Shown: positions 16,182-22,946, counted from the first letter of the stretch. The stretch is 25,218 nt of DNA from Candidatus Dormiibacterota bacterium (GCA_003153215.1 PLXL01000034.1:1-25218); one strand, 5' to 3'. Made by a program: numbers and translations. The notes: a model not told the origin generated them from the letters alone.

Positions 16182-16580
16182 CGGGCCCTCTCGCCCGGCA
16201 TGGCGTACGCGTCGGTGATCGTGCCCTTCATCCTCGCCGGGACCGGCATGGCCCTGGTGTTCGCGCCCGCCGCCAACGCCGTGCTCTCGGCGGTGCGCCG
16301 CCACGAGACGGGTCAGGCCTCGGGGACCAACAACGCCATCCGCGAGCTTGGTGGGGCCTTCGGGATCGCCGTCCTGGCCGCCGTCTTCTCCCACATGGGT
16401 GGCTATGCGAACCCGGTGCAGTTTGTCGCCGGGCTGCAGCCGGCCGTCCTGGTGGGCAGCGGCGTGCTTGCCCTGGGGGCCATCGCGGCCCTCTTCGTTC
16501 CCGGCATCGCGGCGCAGCGCGCTCAGACCGCCGAGCGGGCGAGGGGCAGCGCGCCGGAGGAGGCGGGCGCGGCGGCCTGA
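16182..16580 (+). pseudogene. 3' remnant of a DHA2-type MFS transporter gene
   Basis: From about 16182 the frame encodes the C-terminal part of a DHA2 exporter: a TM with LAGTGMALVFAP, the conserved loop ETGQASGTNNAIRELGGAFG, another TM pair and a polar tail. A full protein would have about 350 more residues upstream, but the preceding DNA is the 5'-3' exonuclease gene, whose TGA (16164-16166) is in the same frame. An ATG at 16200 could start a 126-aa peptide, but it would begin within a membrane helix and has no SD. Best read as a deletion remnant. It is not a copy of the DHA2 gene at 7814-9352, whose corresponding region differs clearly. Confidence 0.75.
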
Positions 16581-16590
16581 CACCGATGGG

Positions 16591-16627
16591 AGGGGATCGT
16601 CCGCAGAGGCTGGGCGGGCGATCCCCT
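16591..16627 (+). terminator. Strong hairpin downstream of the MFS remnant
   Basis: A 14-bp stem (one G-U pair) is formed by 16591-16604 and 16614-16627 with a 9-nt loop. It starts 10 nt after the remnant's stop and ends 28 nt before the next promoter. No T-run follows, so it would act as a non-canonical terminator or processing hairpin. It may be the original terminator of the lost transporter gene. Confidence 0.55.
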
Positions 16628-16654
16628 GCTGGGTTCGCGGTCCATGTGACCTTA

Positions 16655-16684
16655 TTGACACGTGACCAAAGCGTAACCTATGCT
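16655..16684 (+). promoter_or_regulatory. Promoter of the ArsR-SRPBCC gene: TTGACA-N18-TATGCT
   Basis: A perfect -35 TTGACA (16655-16660) is followed after 18 bp by TATGCT (16679-16684). The predicted transcript starts about 16691, next to the ATG at 16692, giving a leaderless mRNA. Two GTGACC copies (16646-16651, 16662-16667), a CACGTG palindrome (16659-16664) and a GGTCA at 16688-16692 surround it and could be operator half-sites for the encoded ArsR-type protein. Confidence 0.65.
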
Positions 16685-16691
16685 CACGGTC

Positions 16692-17471
16692 ATGGACGAC
16701 GACAGGGTCTTCCGGGCGCTTGGCGATCCCACCCGGCGCCACCTTCTCGACCGGCTCTTCGAGCGCGACGGCCGCACGCTCACCGAGCTCCTCGAGGGGG
16801 TGGAGATGAGCCGCTTCGGGGTCATGAAGCACCTGAGGATCCTGGAGGAGGCGGGCATGATCGTGACCCGGCGCGCCGGTCGCGAGAAGCTCCACTTCCT
16901 CAACCCCGTCCCGGTCCAACTGATCGCCGACCGGTGGGTCGGCAAGTACACCCGCGCGAGGGTGGCGGCGCTCGCCGACCTCAAGGCGGCGCTCGATGAA
17001 GGAGGAGCCCACATGGCCCCGACTGCGACCAAGCCCAGGCAGGTCTACCAGGTCTACATCAAGGCCAGCCCCGAGAGTGTCTGGCAGGCGATCACCAACC
17101 CGGAGTTCACCACGCGCCACTTCTACGGGAGCTACGTCGAGTCCACGTTTCAGCCGACGGCGAAGCTGACCCACTACACCGGGGACCGGTCCTCGCTGAT
17201 GGTCGAGGGCGAGATCATCGAGGTGGACTCGCCGCGGCGGCTGGTCCACAGCTGGCGCCTCCGCTCCGACCCGAAGTTCGCCGCCGACGCGGCGAGCCAG
17301 GTCACCTGGGAGATCGCCTCCGAGGACGGGAAGGTCAGCAAGCTCACGGTGATCCACGAGTTCGAGTCCGAGGATGCGAGCTTCGCCGAGGTCGTGTCGG
17401 GCTGGAGCTGGGTGGTCAGCAACCTCAAGACCCTGCTCGAAACCGGCGAGGCGCTGCCGAGCCACGACTGA
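16692..17471 (+). CDS. ArsR-family HTH regulator fused to an SRPBCC (AHSA1) domain
   Basis: 259 aa with two domains. Residues about 1-95 form an ArsR winged helix (VFRALGDPTRRHLLDRL, MSRFGVMKHLRILEEAGMI as recognition region, then the REKLHFLNP wing). Residues about 110-255 form an AHSA1-type SRPBCC domain (YIKASPESVWQAITNPEFT, GEIIEVDSPRRLVHSW, SGWSWVVSNLKTLLETGE), a fold that holds hydrophobic ligands. No Cys metal-binding pair of classical ArsR proteins is seen, so an organic ligand is more likely (inference). The ATG at 16692 fits the promoter just upstream; the ATG at 16680 would lie within the -10. Such fusions are known in actinobacteria. Autoregulation is likely from the site layout. 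Confidence 0.92.
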   Translation: MDDDRVFRALGDPTRRHLLDRLFERDGRTLTELLEGVEMSRFGVMKHLRILEEAGMIVTRRAGREKLHFLNPVPVQLIADRWVGKYTRARVAALADLKAALDEGGAHMAPTATKPRQVYQVYIKASPESVWQAITNPEFTTRHFYGSYVESTFQPTAKLTHYTGDRSSLMVEGEIIEVDSPRRLVHSWRLRSDPKFAADAASQVTWEIASEDGKVSKLTVIHEFESEDASFAEVVSGWSWVVSNLKTLLETGEALPSHD

Positions 17472-17475
17472 TCGG

Positions 17476-17490
17476 CACCGGCCCCCGGTG
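17476..17490 (+). terminator. Short hairpin after the ArsR-SRPBCC gene
   Basis: CACCGG (17476-17481) and CCGGTG (17485-17490) form a 6-bp stem with a 3-nt loop, 5 nt after the stop. No T-run follows. It may be a weak terminator or simply a GC-rich dyad before the next gene. Confidence 0.3.
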
Positions 17491-17505
17491 TGGAGAATTC
17501 GTGAC

Positions 17506-17835
17506 ATGCAGGGCAAGCTCACCGACGCAGACGGCCAGACGGTCGAGGCCAGCCTCGACGCGGTGCGGGAGCGGCTGAGCGGGGAAGCGTTCTTCTGGCT
17601 CGACCTGGAGGGCCTCGACGCCGACTCCAGCGAGCTGCTGCTCCGGGGCTTCGCCTTCCATCCGCTCGCGGTGGAGGATGCCGAGCACTTCGGCCAGCGT
17701 CCCAAGGTCGAAGACTTCGACGGCTTCACCTACCTGGTTCTGCACGGAGCCCTGGCGTCCCTGGATCTGGCGGCTGCCGTCGGGCTCCTCTACCTCTTCC
17801 GCCGGCGCGGGTGGCTGGGCGGCCCGACCGAATGA
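17506..17835 (+). pseudogene. CorA-family Mg2+/Co2+ transporter gene with in-frame internal deletion
   Basis: The 109-aa frame starts like a normal CorA cytoplasmic domain (FFWLDLEGLD, then the family motif HPLAVEDAEHFGQRPK at 52-67 and FTYLVLHGA). At about residue 80-84 (near 17746) it passes directly into LDLAAAVGLLYLFRRRGWL, which looks like the last CorA membrane helix and tail. About 220 residues are missing, including most of the funnel helices, the pore helix and the YGMN selectivity motif, so it cannot be a transporter. The frame is preserved across the junction. GGAG lies 10 nt before the ATG. Either a decayed gene, an assembly collapse, or a small membrane protein with a new role; the first two are more likely. 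Confidence 0.7.
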
Positions 17836-17845
17836 GGCCTCCGGC

Positions 17846-18091
17846 TCACCCCGTATAACCCTCAACCGTGCCGGCGGAGCGCTCCGCGGCCTCGTCGGGG
17901 TCCTGGCCGTACTCGCGCCGAGCCTGGCGCTGACGGAGGAGGTCCCAGCACTGGTCGAGGTGGACTTGAACCTCCCCGAGTCGGCGCTGCTGCTCCCTGT
18001 CCATCCCGTGGCCATCCGCCGTGTGCGCGTAGAGCGCGTCCTCCTCGCCCACCAGCCGTTCGATGTGCTGCAGAACGTCGGCGTCTTCCAT
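17846..18091 (-). CDS. DUF2630 family protein
   Basis: 81-aa soluble, highly charged protein of the DUF2630 family (function unknown, mainly actinobacterial). Seen: the start MEDADVLQHIERLVGEEDALY, cut here to the key parts EDADVLQHIERLV, LDQCWDLLRQRQARRE in the centre, DPDEA and the C-terminal VEGYTG. It is predicted to be two helices forming a hairpin or coiled coil. The ATG at 18091 has a GGAGG 7 nt upstream. It converges with the CorA remnant (10 bp between ends). Its start codon lies in a CCATGG palindrome that also gives an ATG on the plus strand. It appears to be intact among broken neighbours. Confidence 0.88.
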   Translation of the reverse strand: MEDADVLQHIERLVGEEDALYAHTADGHGMDREQQRRLGEVQVHLDQCWDLLRQRQARREYGQDPDEAAERSAGTVEGYTG

Positions 18092-18158
18092 GGCAAACCT
18101 CCTCGCCTCCCGGCGGAGGGGCGCTCTGCCGGGAGGGCTTTCCCTGCCATCCTCTCAC

Positions 18159-18685
18159 GGTGTCGGCGGGTTCTCGGTGGCCAGGTCGCTGGTCGCCATC
18201 GGCGCCTTCATCCTCGGCGCGCTGGGGGGTGGCTTCTTCCGCTCGCGCCTCAGTTCCCGACTCCGGCGGCAGCTCGCCGTCGCGACCGGCACTCAGCTCC
18301 TTCTCCTGGTCGCCGGCGTGATCCTCTCCGCCATCGCGGGCAGCGCGATCCAGGGCGGCCTTCGCTACGGCCTCGTCGCCGTCCTAGCCGTCGCCATGGG
18401 CATCCAGAACGCGACCGCCCGCGGCCTCGCCATCCCCGACCTGACCACTACTGTCCTGACTATGACGATCACCGGGATCGCCGCCGATACCCACGCGGCG
18501 GGCGGTAGCGGATCCCGGGCTGGCCGCCGTCTGATCTCGATCGGCGCGATGCTGTGCTGCGCGGTGGTGGGCGCGGTCCTGATCCTTCGCGGCCAGGTCA
18601 CCGCCTCTCTCTCTTGGTCGCGGTGATCCTGCTGGCGGTCGTCGCCGGAGGGACGCGACTCGCCCCCGCGGTGCTCAAGAGCTGA
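18159..18685 (+). pseudogene. YoaK/DUF1275-family membrane protein gene, 5'-truncated and frameshifted
   Basis: Homology starts abruptly near 18159 with GGFSVARSLVAIGAFILGAL, the third-helix region of DUF1275 proteins. The first about 60-80 residues (VDA... and MTGN motifs) are absent and replaced by unrelated sequence that overlaps the promoter of the DUF2630 gene. The middle keeps AMGIQNATARGL and the signature LTTTVLTMTITGIAAD. At a (CT)5 tract (18605-18614) the frame shifts and stops at 18624-18626. Removing one CT or a -1 shift would restore the last helix (LLVAVILLAVVAGG) and a natural stop at 18683-18685. Two independent lesions make a pseudogene the best call. Confidence 0.75.
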
Positions 18686-18993
18686 GGGCCTGGGCGGGCT
18701 GACCGTACGACCGGTTAGCGCGCGACTCGAACCTGTGATGAAGCCATGGATCCTCGGCCTCGCCGTGGCTGACAGAGTCTGCACCAGGTGCTGGGCGTGG
18801 TTCCCTCGGGTTGGGCTACGACGACGGCCTTCCGAGCGGCGAGTCCCGCAGCCTGCAGACCGTGGCGGCTGCCACCGTCCTCGGCGACCCCGCGCACTGG
18901 GGACTCAGCGCGTAGCGGGGAAGCGCGCCGTTGGTAGCATGCGCCCGCTCGCGCGGGGCGCCCGCGTGAGGATCATCCGCGGACAATGGGGCC
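18686..18993. other. 308-bp stretch without a convincing gene
   Basis: It holds three 6-bp palindromes in a row (CGTACG 18704, ACCGGT 18710, GCGCGC 18718) and a 15-base match (18724-18738) to the T-arm of the tRNA-Lys gene at 20931-21006. A short open frame on the plus strand ends at 18913-18915 and contains GLGYDDGLPSGESRSLQT and ATVLGDPAHWGLSA. It has protein-like composition but no start signal, so it may be a 3' remnant of an unidentified gene. Nothing else is supported. Confidence 0.5.
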
Positions 18994-19452
18994 ATGGCGA
19001 CTCGATACCTCCGGCCCGGCTGGTTCACGACCAACGTCTTCAACCGGCTGGTGGCGAGCCTGACGCGCGTGGGGATCAGCGTCCTCGGCTCGCGCATCCT
19101 GGCGGTGCGTGGACGTAAAACCGGACAATGGCGGACAACCCCGGTGAACCTCCTCACCCATCAGGGCTCCCGCTACCTGGTGGCACCCCGGGGCGTCACC
19201 CAATGGGTGCGCAATGTCCGCGCCGGCTGCGACGTGGAGCTGCGCATCGGTCGCCGGAGTGAGCCGGTAGCCCTATCCGAGCTCGCAGACGATGAGAAGC
19301 TAACCGTCCTGCGCGCCTACCTTCGCCGCTGGAAGGTGGAGATCGGCGCCTTCTTCCAGGGGGTGGGACCGGACGCCCCGGATGCCGACCTGGCGCGGAT
19401 CGCCCCCGGCTACCCGGCCTTCCGGGTCGCGAGCCGCAAGGACGAAGGCTGA
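18994..19452 (+). CDS. Nitroreductase/quinone reductase family protein (DDN-like, probably F420-dependent)
   Basis: 152 aa, split beta-barrel flavin/deazaflavin reductase of the Mycobacterium DDN family. Seen: an N-terminal amphipathic helix (FTTNVFNRLVASLTRVG), the core LAVRGRKTGQWRTTPVNLL (37-55), where GRKTG and RTTPV are the family's cofactor-contact motif, then YLVAPRGVTQWVRNVRAG and the C-terminal YPAFRV. Members reduce quinones or nitro compounds with F420H2; the substrate here is unknown. The ATG at 18994 fits the family length; SD is weak (GGGG). It converges with the DUF393 gene (36 bp between ends). Confidence 0.88.
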   Translation: MATRYLRPGWFTTNVFNRLVASLTRVGISVLGSRILAVRGRKTGQWRTTPVNLLTHQGSRYLVAPRGVTQWVRNVRAGCDVELRIGRRSEPVALSELADDEKLTVLRAYLRRWKVEIGAFFQGVGPDAPDADLARIAPGYPAFRVASRKDEG

Positions 19453-19488
19453 TCTCGGGGCAGAGCGCAGAAACCGGTCGCAGATCGG

Positions 19489-19860
19489 TCAGTCGTTTGG
19501 TGGGACGCGGCAGGCGGGTGTGGCCCCGGGAAGCCGATGCCGGAAGCGGGCAACCAGGCCGTACCCCGCCCAGGCAGCCCAGGAGAAGGGCGGGTGCAGA
19601 CACAGCCAGCTCACCGCTCGCCACCATCCGCCACACGCCTGCAGTGCTTTTCCGATGGCTCGGTGGCCGCGATAGACGCGCCTCCGATCGTCGACCCACC
19701 ACGCGGCCGCTGACACATCCCTCGCCGTCAGGCCATACGCAGCGACGTCGACCCGCTGTCCCGGCACGACGTCAGCGTCCCGGAGCCTCCGTCCGGCCCA
19801 CGTCGCGCACGTGGTGCAGAAGCCACAGTCGCCGTCGAAGATGAGCAGCGGTCTGTTCAT
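19489..19860 (-). CDS. DUF393 (DCC family) thiol-disulfide oxidoreductase-like protein
   Basis: 123 aa. The family motif is clear near the N-terminus: FDGDCGFCTTC (8-18), giving DxxCxxC with a CxxC pair at 15 and 18. A central DVSAAAWWVDDRRRVYRGHRAI stretch, abbreviated here to WWVDD and YRGHRAIGKAL, and a C-terminal hydrophobic helix pair (FSWAAWAGYGLVARFRHRLP) are typical. A redox role is suggested by the fold but not proven. The ATG at 19860 lacks an SD, but it gives the normal family start. It lies 45 bp downstream of the proline dehydrogenase gene, in the same direction, so co-transcription is likely; no functional link is known. Confidence 0.9.
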   Translation of the reverse strand: MNRPLLIFDGDCGFCTTCATWAGRRLRDADVVPGQRVDVAAYGLTARDVSAAAWWVDDRRRVYRGHRAIGKALQACGGWWRAVSWLCLHPPFSWAAWAGYGLVARFRHRLPGATPACRVPPND

Positions 19861-19905
19861 CGACGCAGATCCGGTGTGCAGCTCGGTGAGCGCCGGTTCA
19901 GCACG

Positions 19906-20883
19906 TCACCTGCGTGGAGTCGCACTTCCCGTCTGTCTGCGCCTGACCAGCGAGCGACCCAGCAGGAGCGCATTGCGAGGGTGCTCGCCGACCCGGCGCA
20001 CGGCATACGGCCACCACGCGACGCCGAACGGCACGTAGAGCCGCACCGCGTAGCCCTCGGCCCGCAACCGCCGCTCGCCCTCCCGATGGGCGCCGTAGAG
20101 GAACTCGAACTCAAACCCGTCTTTTCGCACGCCCATCCCGCGGGCGAGCTCGGCGAGCCGTCCGATGAGCCCGTCGTCGTGGGTGGCGAAGACCGGGTGC
20201 AGGTCCGCCTCGCGCGCCGGCGGGCTGAGTATCGTCCGCGCCAGCGAGAGGTAGCTGCGCTCGATGGCGGGCTTCCCCTGGTGGTCGTCCTCAGGGCCCC
20301 GGGGAAAGGCCCCCTTCACCAGGCGCACCGCCGGCGACCGGGTCAGCACGCTCTCGAGGTCGCCCTCGGTCCGCCGCAGCCGGGCCTGCAGCGTCACTGC
20401 GGCGGGTAGCCCATGGTCGAGGAGATGGCTCTGCAGGCGGAGTGTCGGCTCCACCAGGGAGAGGTCCTCCATGTCCAGCATCAGGAAGTTGCGCCCGGCC
20501 GCCGGCTGAGACGCCACGGAGCGGGCGATCCGCTCCGCGCTGGCGCGGCAGAGGTCCGGGCTCGCCAGCTGGCCGATCGCGGTCGGGTCGACCGAGACCT
20601 GGACGTCGAGACCGGCCGCGCCGAGGAGCTGGGAGACGGCAAGGGACGCCTCGACGGTGCGGTCGATCAGCACCGGGTCGCTGACGTACTCGCCCAGGTA
20701 GGAGAGCGAGGCCGAGATGCCGCGCCGGTCGCGCAGCCGGCGCGCCGCGGCCGCCGCGGCCTCCGGTCCTCCGACCACCACGAAGCGGCGGGCGAGCGCC
20801 GTGGCTCCGCCATGACGCTGCATGAGGCCCGTGACCCGCTCGCTCCGCGCCAGCCGGATCATGGTTCGCTGCCAGAGATCCAC
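19906..20883 (-). CDS. Proline dehydrogenase (monofunctional, PruB/PutA-PRODH domain)
   Basis: FAD-dependent oxidation of L-proline to P5C (325 aa, a monofunctional enzyme as in actinobacteria). Seen in order: the N-terminal helical arm (FVVVGGPEAAAAAARRL, 34-50), VSVDPTAIG (97-104), LMLDMEDLSL (134-143), RLVKGAF (187-193), ATHDDGLI (233-240), FEFEFLYG (257-264), and RLYVPFG followed by WPYAVRRVGE (281-300), the flavin- and substrate-binding residues of the barrel. The GTG at 20883 has a GGAGG 4 nt upstream. No P5C dehydrogenase gene lies in the window, where it is often adjacent. It starts 47 bp after the 3' end of the tRNA-Lys gene on the same strand. Confidence 0.94.
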   Translation of the reverse strand: MDLWQRTMIRLARSERVTGLMQRHGGATALARRFVVVGGPEAAAAAARRLRDRRGISASLSYLGEYVSDPVLIDRTVEASLAVSQLLGAAGLDVQVSVDPTAIGQLASPDLCRASAERIARSVASQPAAGRNFLMLDMEDLSLVEPTLRLQSHLLDHGLPAAVTLQARLRRTEGDLESVLTRSPAVRLVKGAFPRGPEDDHQGKPAIERSYLSLARTILSPPAREADLHPVFATHDDGLIGRLAELARGMGVRKDGFEFEFLYGAHREGERRLRAEGYAVRLYVPFGVAWWPYAVRRVGEHPRNALLLGRSLVRRRQTGSATPRR

Positions 20884-20930
20884 CGAGCCTCCAATGCGCC
20901 GGGCGGCGGGGTCGCGCCTTCAGAAGAACG

Positions 20931-21006
20931 TGGTACCCGCTACAGGACTCGAACCTGTGACCAAGGGATTAAGAGTCCCCTGCTCTACCAACTGAGCTAA
21001 GCGGGC
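20931..21006 (-). tRNA. tRNA-Lys (anticodon CTT)
   Basis: 76 nt on the minus strand with encoded CCA. The acceptor stem GCCCGCT/AGCGGGT has a G1-U72 pair. The D-arm is GCTC...GAGC. The anticodon stem GGGGA/TCCCT encloses loop CTCTTAA (anticodon CTT at 20971-20973). The T-arm is ACAGG-TTCGAGT-CCTGT and the discriminator is A. It sits 49 bp downstream of the PHP gene. Confidence 0.97.
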
Positions 21007-21055
21007 CAGTCCGGGGCCGGCGATGGAGCCGCCGGCCACCCCTCGGCGACCGATT

Positions 21056-21844
21056 CTACCGCCGCACGGCGCCGGCGCTCGGGGAACCGGGGCGGCCTCC
21101 GACCACCCCTCGCCATCGCTTGAGGTTCAATTCGATGAGCGACCGGCGCTGCTGACCCAGCCGCAGGGAGAGCGGCGGCCCCGCCGGGTCGAGCGCCCGG
21201 AGCGGCGAGGTGGTGCGCTCCTCGATGGCCCGGCGGAGGTCGCCCGCCCCGCTGCCGGGGTAAACGGAGACCAGCCGGCCCAGGTCGTGGACGCCGAAGT
21301 GGCTGTCCCCGGCCGCCACCAGCGCCCCCACCCGCTCCCGGTGCGCCGCGCAGAACTCGTCCAGCCGCCTCCAGGTGCCGGGCAGTACCGGGGCGGTGTG
21401 GCGGACCTCGATCCCGTCGATGGCCCGCGTCTCCAGGAGGCGGCGCAGCCGGCCCTCGGTGATCGAGGCGAACCAGGTGGGCATGAACGGATGCGCCACC
21501 ACCGCCAGGCCGCCGGCGTCGTGGATGGCGTCGACGGTGTCCTCCAGCGGCATGTGCATCCGGATCGCACGGTCGATGAAGAGGGCCACCACGTGGATGC
21601 CGGGCGGGAAGGCGCAGGTCACCTCCTCGCCCGCCACCACCTCGACGCCCAGCTCGGCTCCGACCTCGGTGGCCTCCTCCAGCGGCGAGAGGGTGTCGTG
21701 GTCGGTGATGCAGATGACCGACAGCCCGATCGCGGCGGCGGCTCGCACCAGCTCCACCGCGGTGACCATGCCGTCGCTCGCGAGGGTGTGGCTGTGGGCC
21801 TCGGCCGCGCTCAACCCCGCACCCAGCCGGATGCGCTCAGGCAC
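21056..21844 (-). CDS. PHP domain phosphoesterase
   Basis: Metal-dependent phosphoesterase of the PHP family (262 aa). Seen: EAHSHTLASDG (15-25), with His17, His19 and Asp24 as metal ligands; ITDHDTL (46-52); AGEEVTC (71-77); VVAHPF (115-120) with His118; and AAGDSHFG near residue 195. The set matches stand-alone PHP proteins of the TrpH/RNase AM or nucleotide 3',5'-bisphosphatase type; the substrate is inferred at most. The GTG at 21844 overlaps the PAP2 stop by 8 bp, implying translational coupling; the frame runs further upstream but only as a shadow of the PAP2 gene. tRNA-Lys follows closely downstream. Confidence 0.9.
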   Translation of the reverse strand: MPERIRLGAGLSAAEAHSHTLASDGMVTAVELVRAAAAIGLSVICITDHDTLSPLEEATEVGAELGVEVVAGEEVTCAFPPGIHVVALFIDRAIRMHMPLEDTVDAIHDAGGLAVVAHPFMPTWFASITEGRLRRLLETRAIDGIEVRHTAPVLPGTWRRLDEFCAAHRERVGALVAAGDSHFGVHDLGRLVSVYPGSGAGDLRRAIEERTTSPLRALDPAGPPLSLRLGQQRRSLIELNLKRWRGVVGGRPGSPSAGAVRR

Positions 21845-22799
21845 CCAGGGGCCCGACCGGTGCGGCCGTAGCCTCGAGGACGGGGCGCGCGGTGCGCAGG
21901 ACGGTGACGTGGGGCACCACGGCATGCATCATCACCCACCACGCGGCCGAGGCGAGGAGCACCCCTCCGATCACGTCGACGACGTAGTGCTCGCCGAGGA
22001 AGACGACGCTCACGAAGACCAGGCAGGACCAGCCGAAGAGGATCCAGGAGCCGCGCGGGTAGACGCGCCGGAGGGCCAGCCAGCCGAGGGTGGGGAAGGC
22101 CGCGTGCAGCGAGGGGAAGGCGGCGGTCGAGTTGGGGTTGAGCAGGCTGTAGAAGGGGCTGATGTTGCTGGGCAGGGTGTGCTGCGAGTTGATCAGGTCG
22201 GTGACCCCGCTCAGCAGGTGGTCCTGTGCCGCGTACCAGGGCGGCGCCGTCGGCACCAGCATGAAGAAGACGAAACCGACCATGCACATCCCGAGCAGCG
22301 CCGTGACGAAGCGCAGGTACTGGGCGCGGTCCTTGAGCCAGAGCACCAGCCCCACCAGCAGCGGCACCGCGAAATGGCAGAAGTAGACGACGGTCGCGGC
22401 CACCGCCAGCACGTGAAGGGTGGTGCCGCTCACCGCGTGCTGCAGGAGCTCGCTGGGATTGTGGCCGAAGAAGAGCCACTTCTCGACGTTGGCGAGGCTC
22501 GCCACCTGGGGCGCAATGCCGTCGTTGTGGACGATCCCTCGCATCGCCTCCCACCCCAGGAAGATGACGACGAACGGCACCCAGTCGCCCAGGAAGCGGA
22601 AGAATCTGCCGCTGAGGAGCGCCACCGGGATGAAGATGAGGAGGAGGTAGTCGGGCGAGACCGAGATCCCGCGCCAGATCATGATTCCCGCCACCACCAC
22701 GACGTAGGCGAGGCCCACGGCGACCATGGGGCCGGAGCGGCGGGCCCAGGCGGGGCGGCGGCTGAGCCAGGCGATCACCGCGCCGGCCTTGGAGGACAT
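21837..22799 (-). CDS. PAP2 superfamily membrane phosphatase/inositolphosphotransferase-like
   Basis: 320 aa with about seven to eight membrane helices. Seen: the central phosphatase motif FPSLHAAFP and the C-terminal EHYVVDVIGG, the His-containing motifs of the PAP2 fold as arranged in the Aur1/Ipt1-like bacterial branch; the upstream VPTAPPWYAA loop also fits that branch. Actinobacterial members act on polyprenyl- or phosphatidyl-linked phosphates during envelope lipid synthesis; the substrate is not predictable. The ATG at 22799 is followed by a positively charged region and first helix. A weak purine stretch precedes it. It is first in a minus-strand series with PHP and is divergent from the two-component system. 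Confidence 0.9.
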   Translation of the reverse strand: MSSKAGAVIAWLSRRPAWARRSGPMVAVGLAYVVVVAGIMIWRGISVSPDYLLLIFIPVALLSGRFFRFLGDWVPFVVIFLGWEAMRGIVHNDGIAPQVASLANVEKWLFFGHNPSELLQHAVSGTTLHVLAVAATVVYFCHFAVPLLVGLVLWLKDRAQYLRFVTALLGMCMVGFVFFMLVPTAPPWYAAQDHLLSGVTDLINSQHTLPSNISPFYSLLNPNSTAAFPSLHAAFPTLGWLALRRVYPRGSWILFGWSCLVFVSVVFLGEHYVVDVIGGVLLASAAWWVMMHAVVPHVTVLRTARPVLEATAAPVGPLGA

Positions 22800-22908
22800 T
22801 CCGGGCAGTCTAGCGACCGGGCTCTTCATTCCCCCGTGAGGGGCTTCCGGCCGCCCCCGGGGCGGGTCGGGCCGCGCTGAGAGGTCGATGAGAAGCGGCG
22901 CCCGGCCC

Positions 22909-22936
22909 TTGGAGCGGGCCAATTGGCCCATATACT
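22909..22936 (+). promoter_or_regulatory. Promoter of the two-component operon: TTGGAG-N16-TATACT
   Basis: TTGGAG (22909-22914) and a near-consensus TATACT (22931-22936) are 16 bp apart. The predicted transcript starts about 22943, only a few nt before the ATG at 22947, which lacks an SD. The message is therefore probably near-leaderless. Confidence 0.55.
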
Positions 22937-22946
22937 CGAAACCGAG

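Noticed and set aside
18090..18626. Intact small membrane protein starting at the ATG at 18090
   Set aside because: The first 23 residues are unrelated to DUF1275, no RBS is seen, it overlaps the DUF2630 start region, and the C-terminus is frameshifted; a pseudogene fits better.
18704..18753. Five palindromic hexamers (CGTACG, ACCGGT, GCGCGC, CCATGG, GGATCC) in 50 bp, like a cloning linker
   Set aside because: GC-rich palindromes are frequent in this composition; surrounding sequence shows no vector features.
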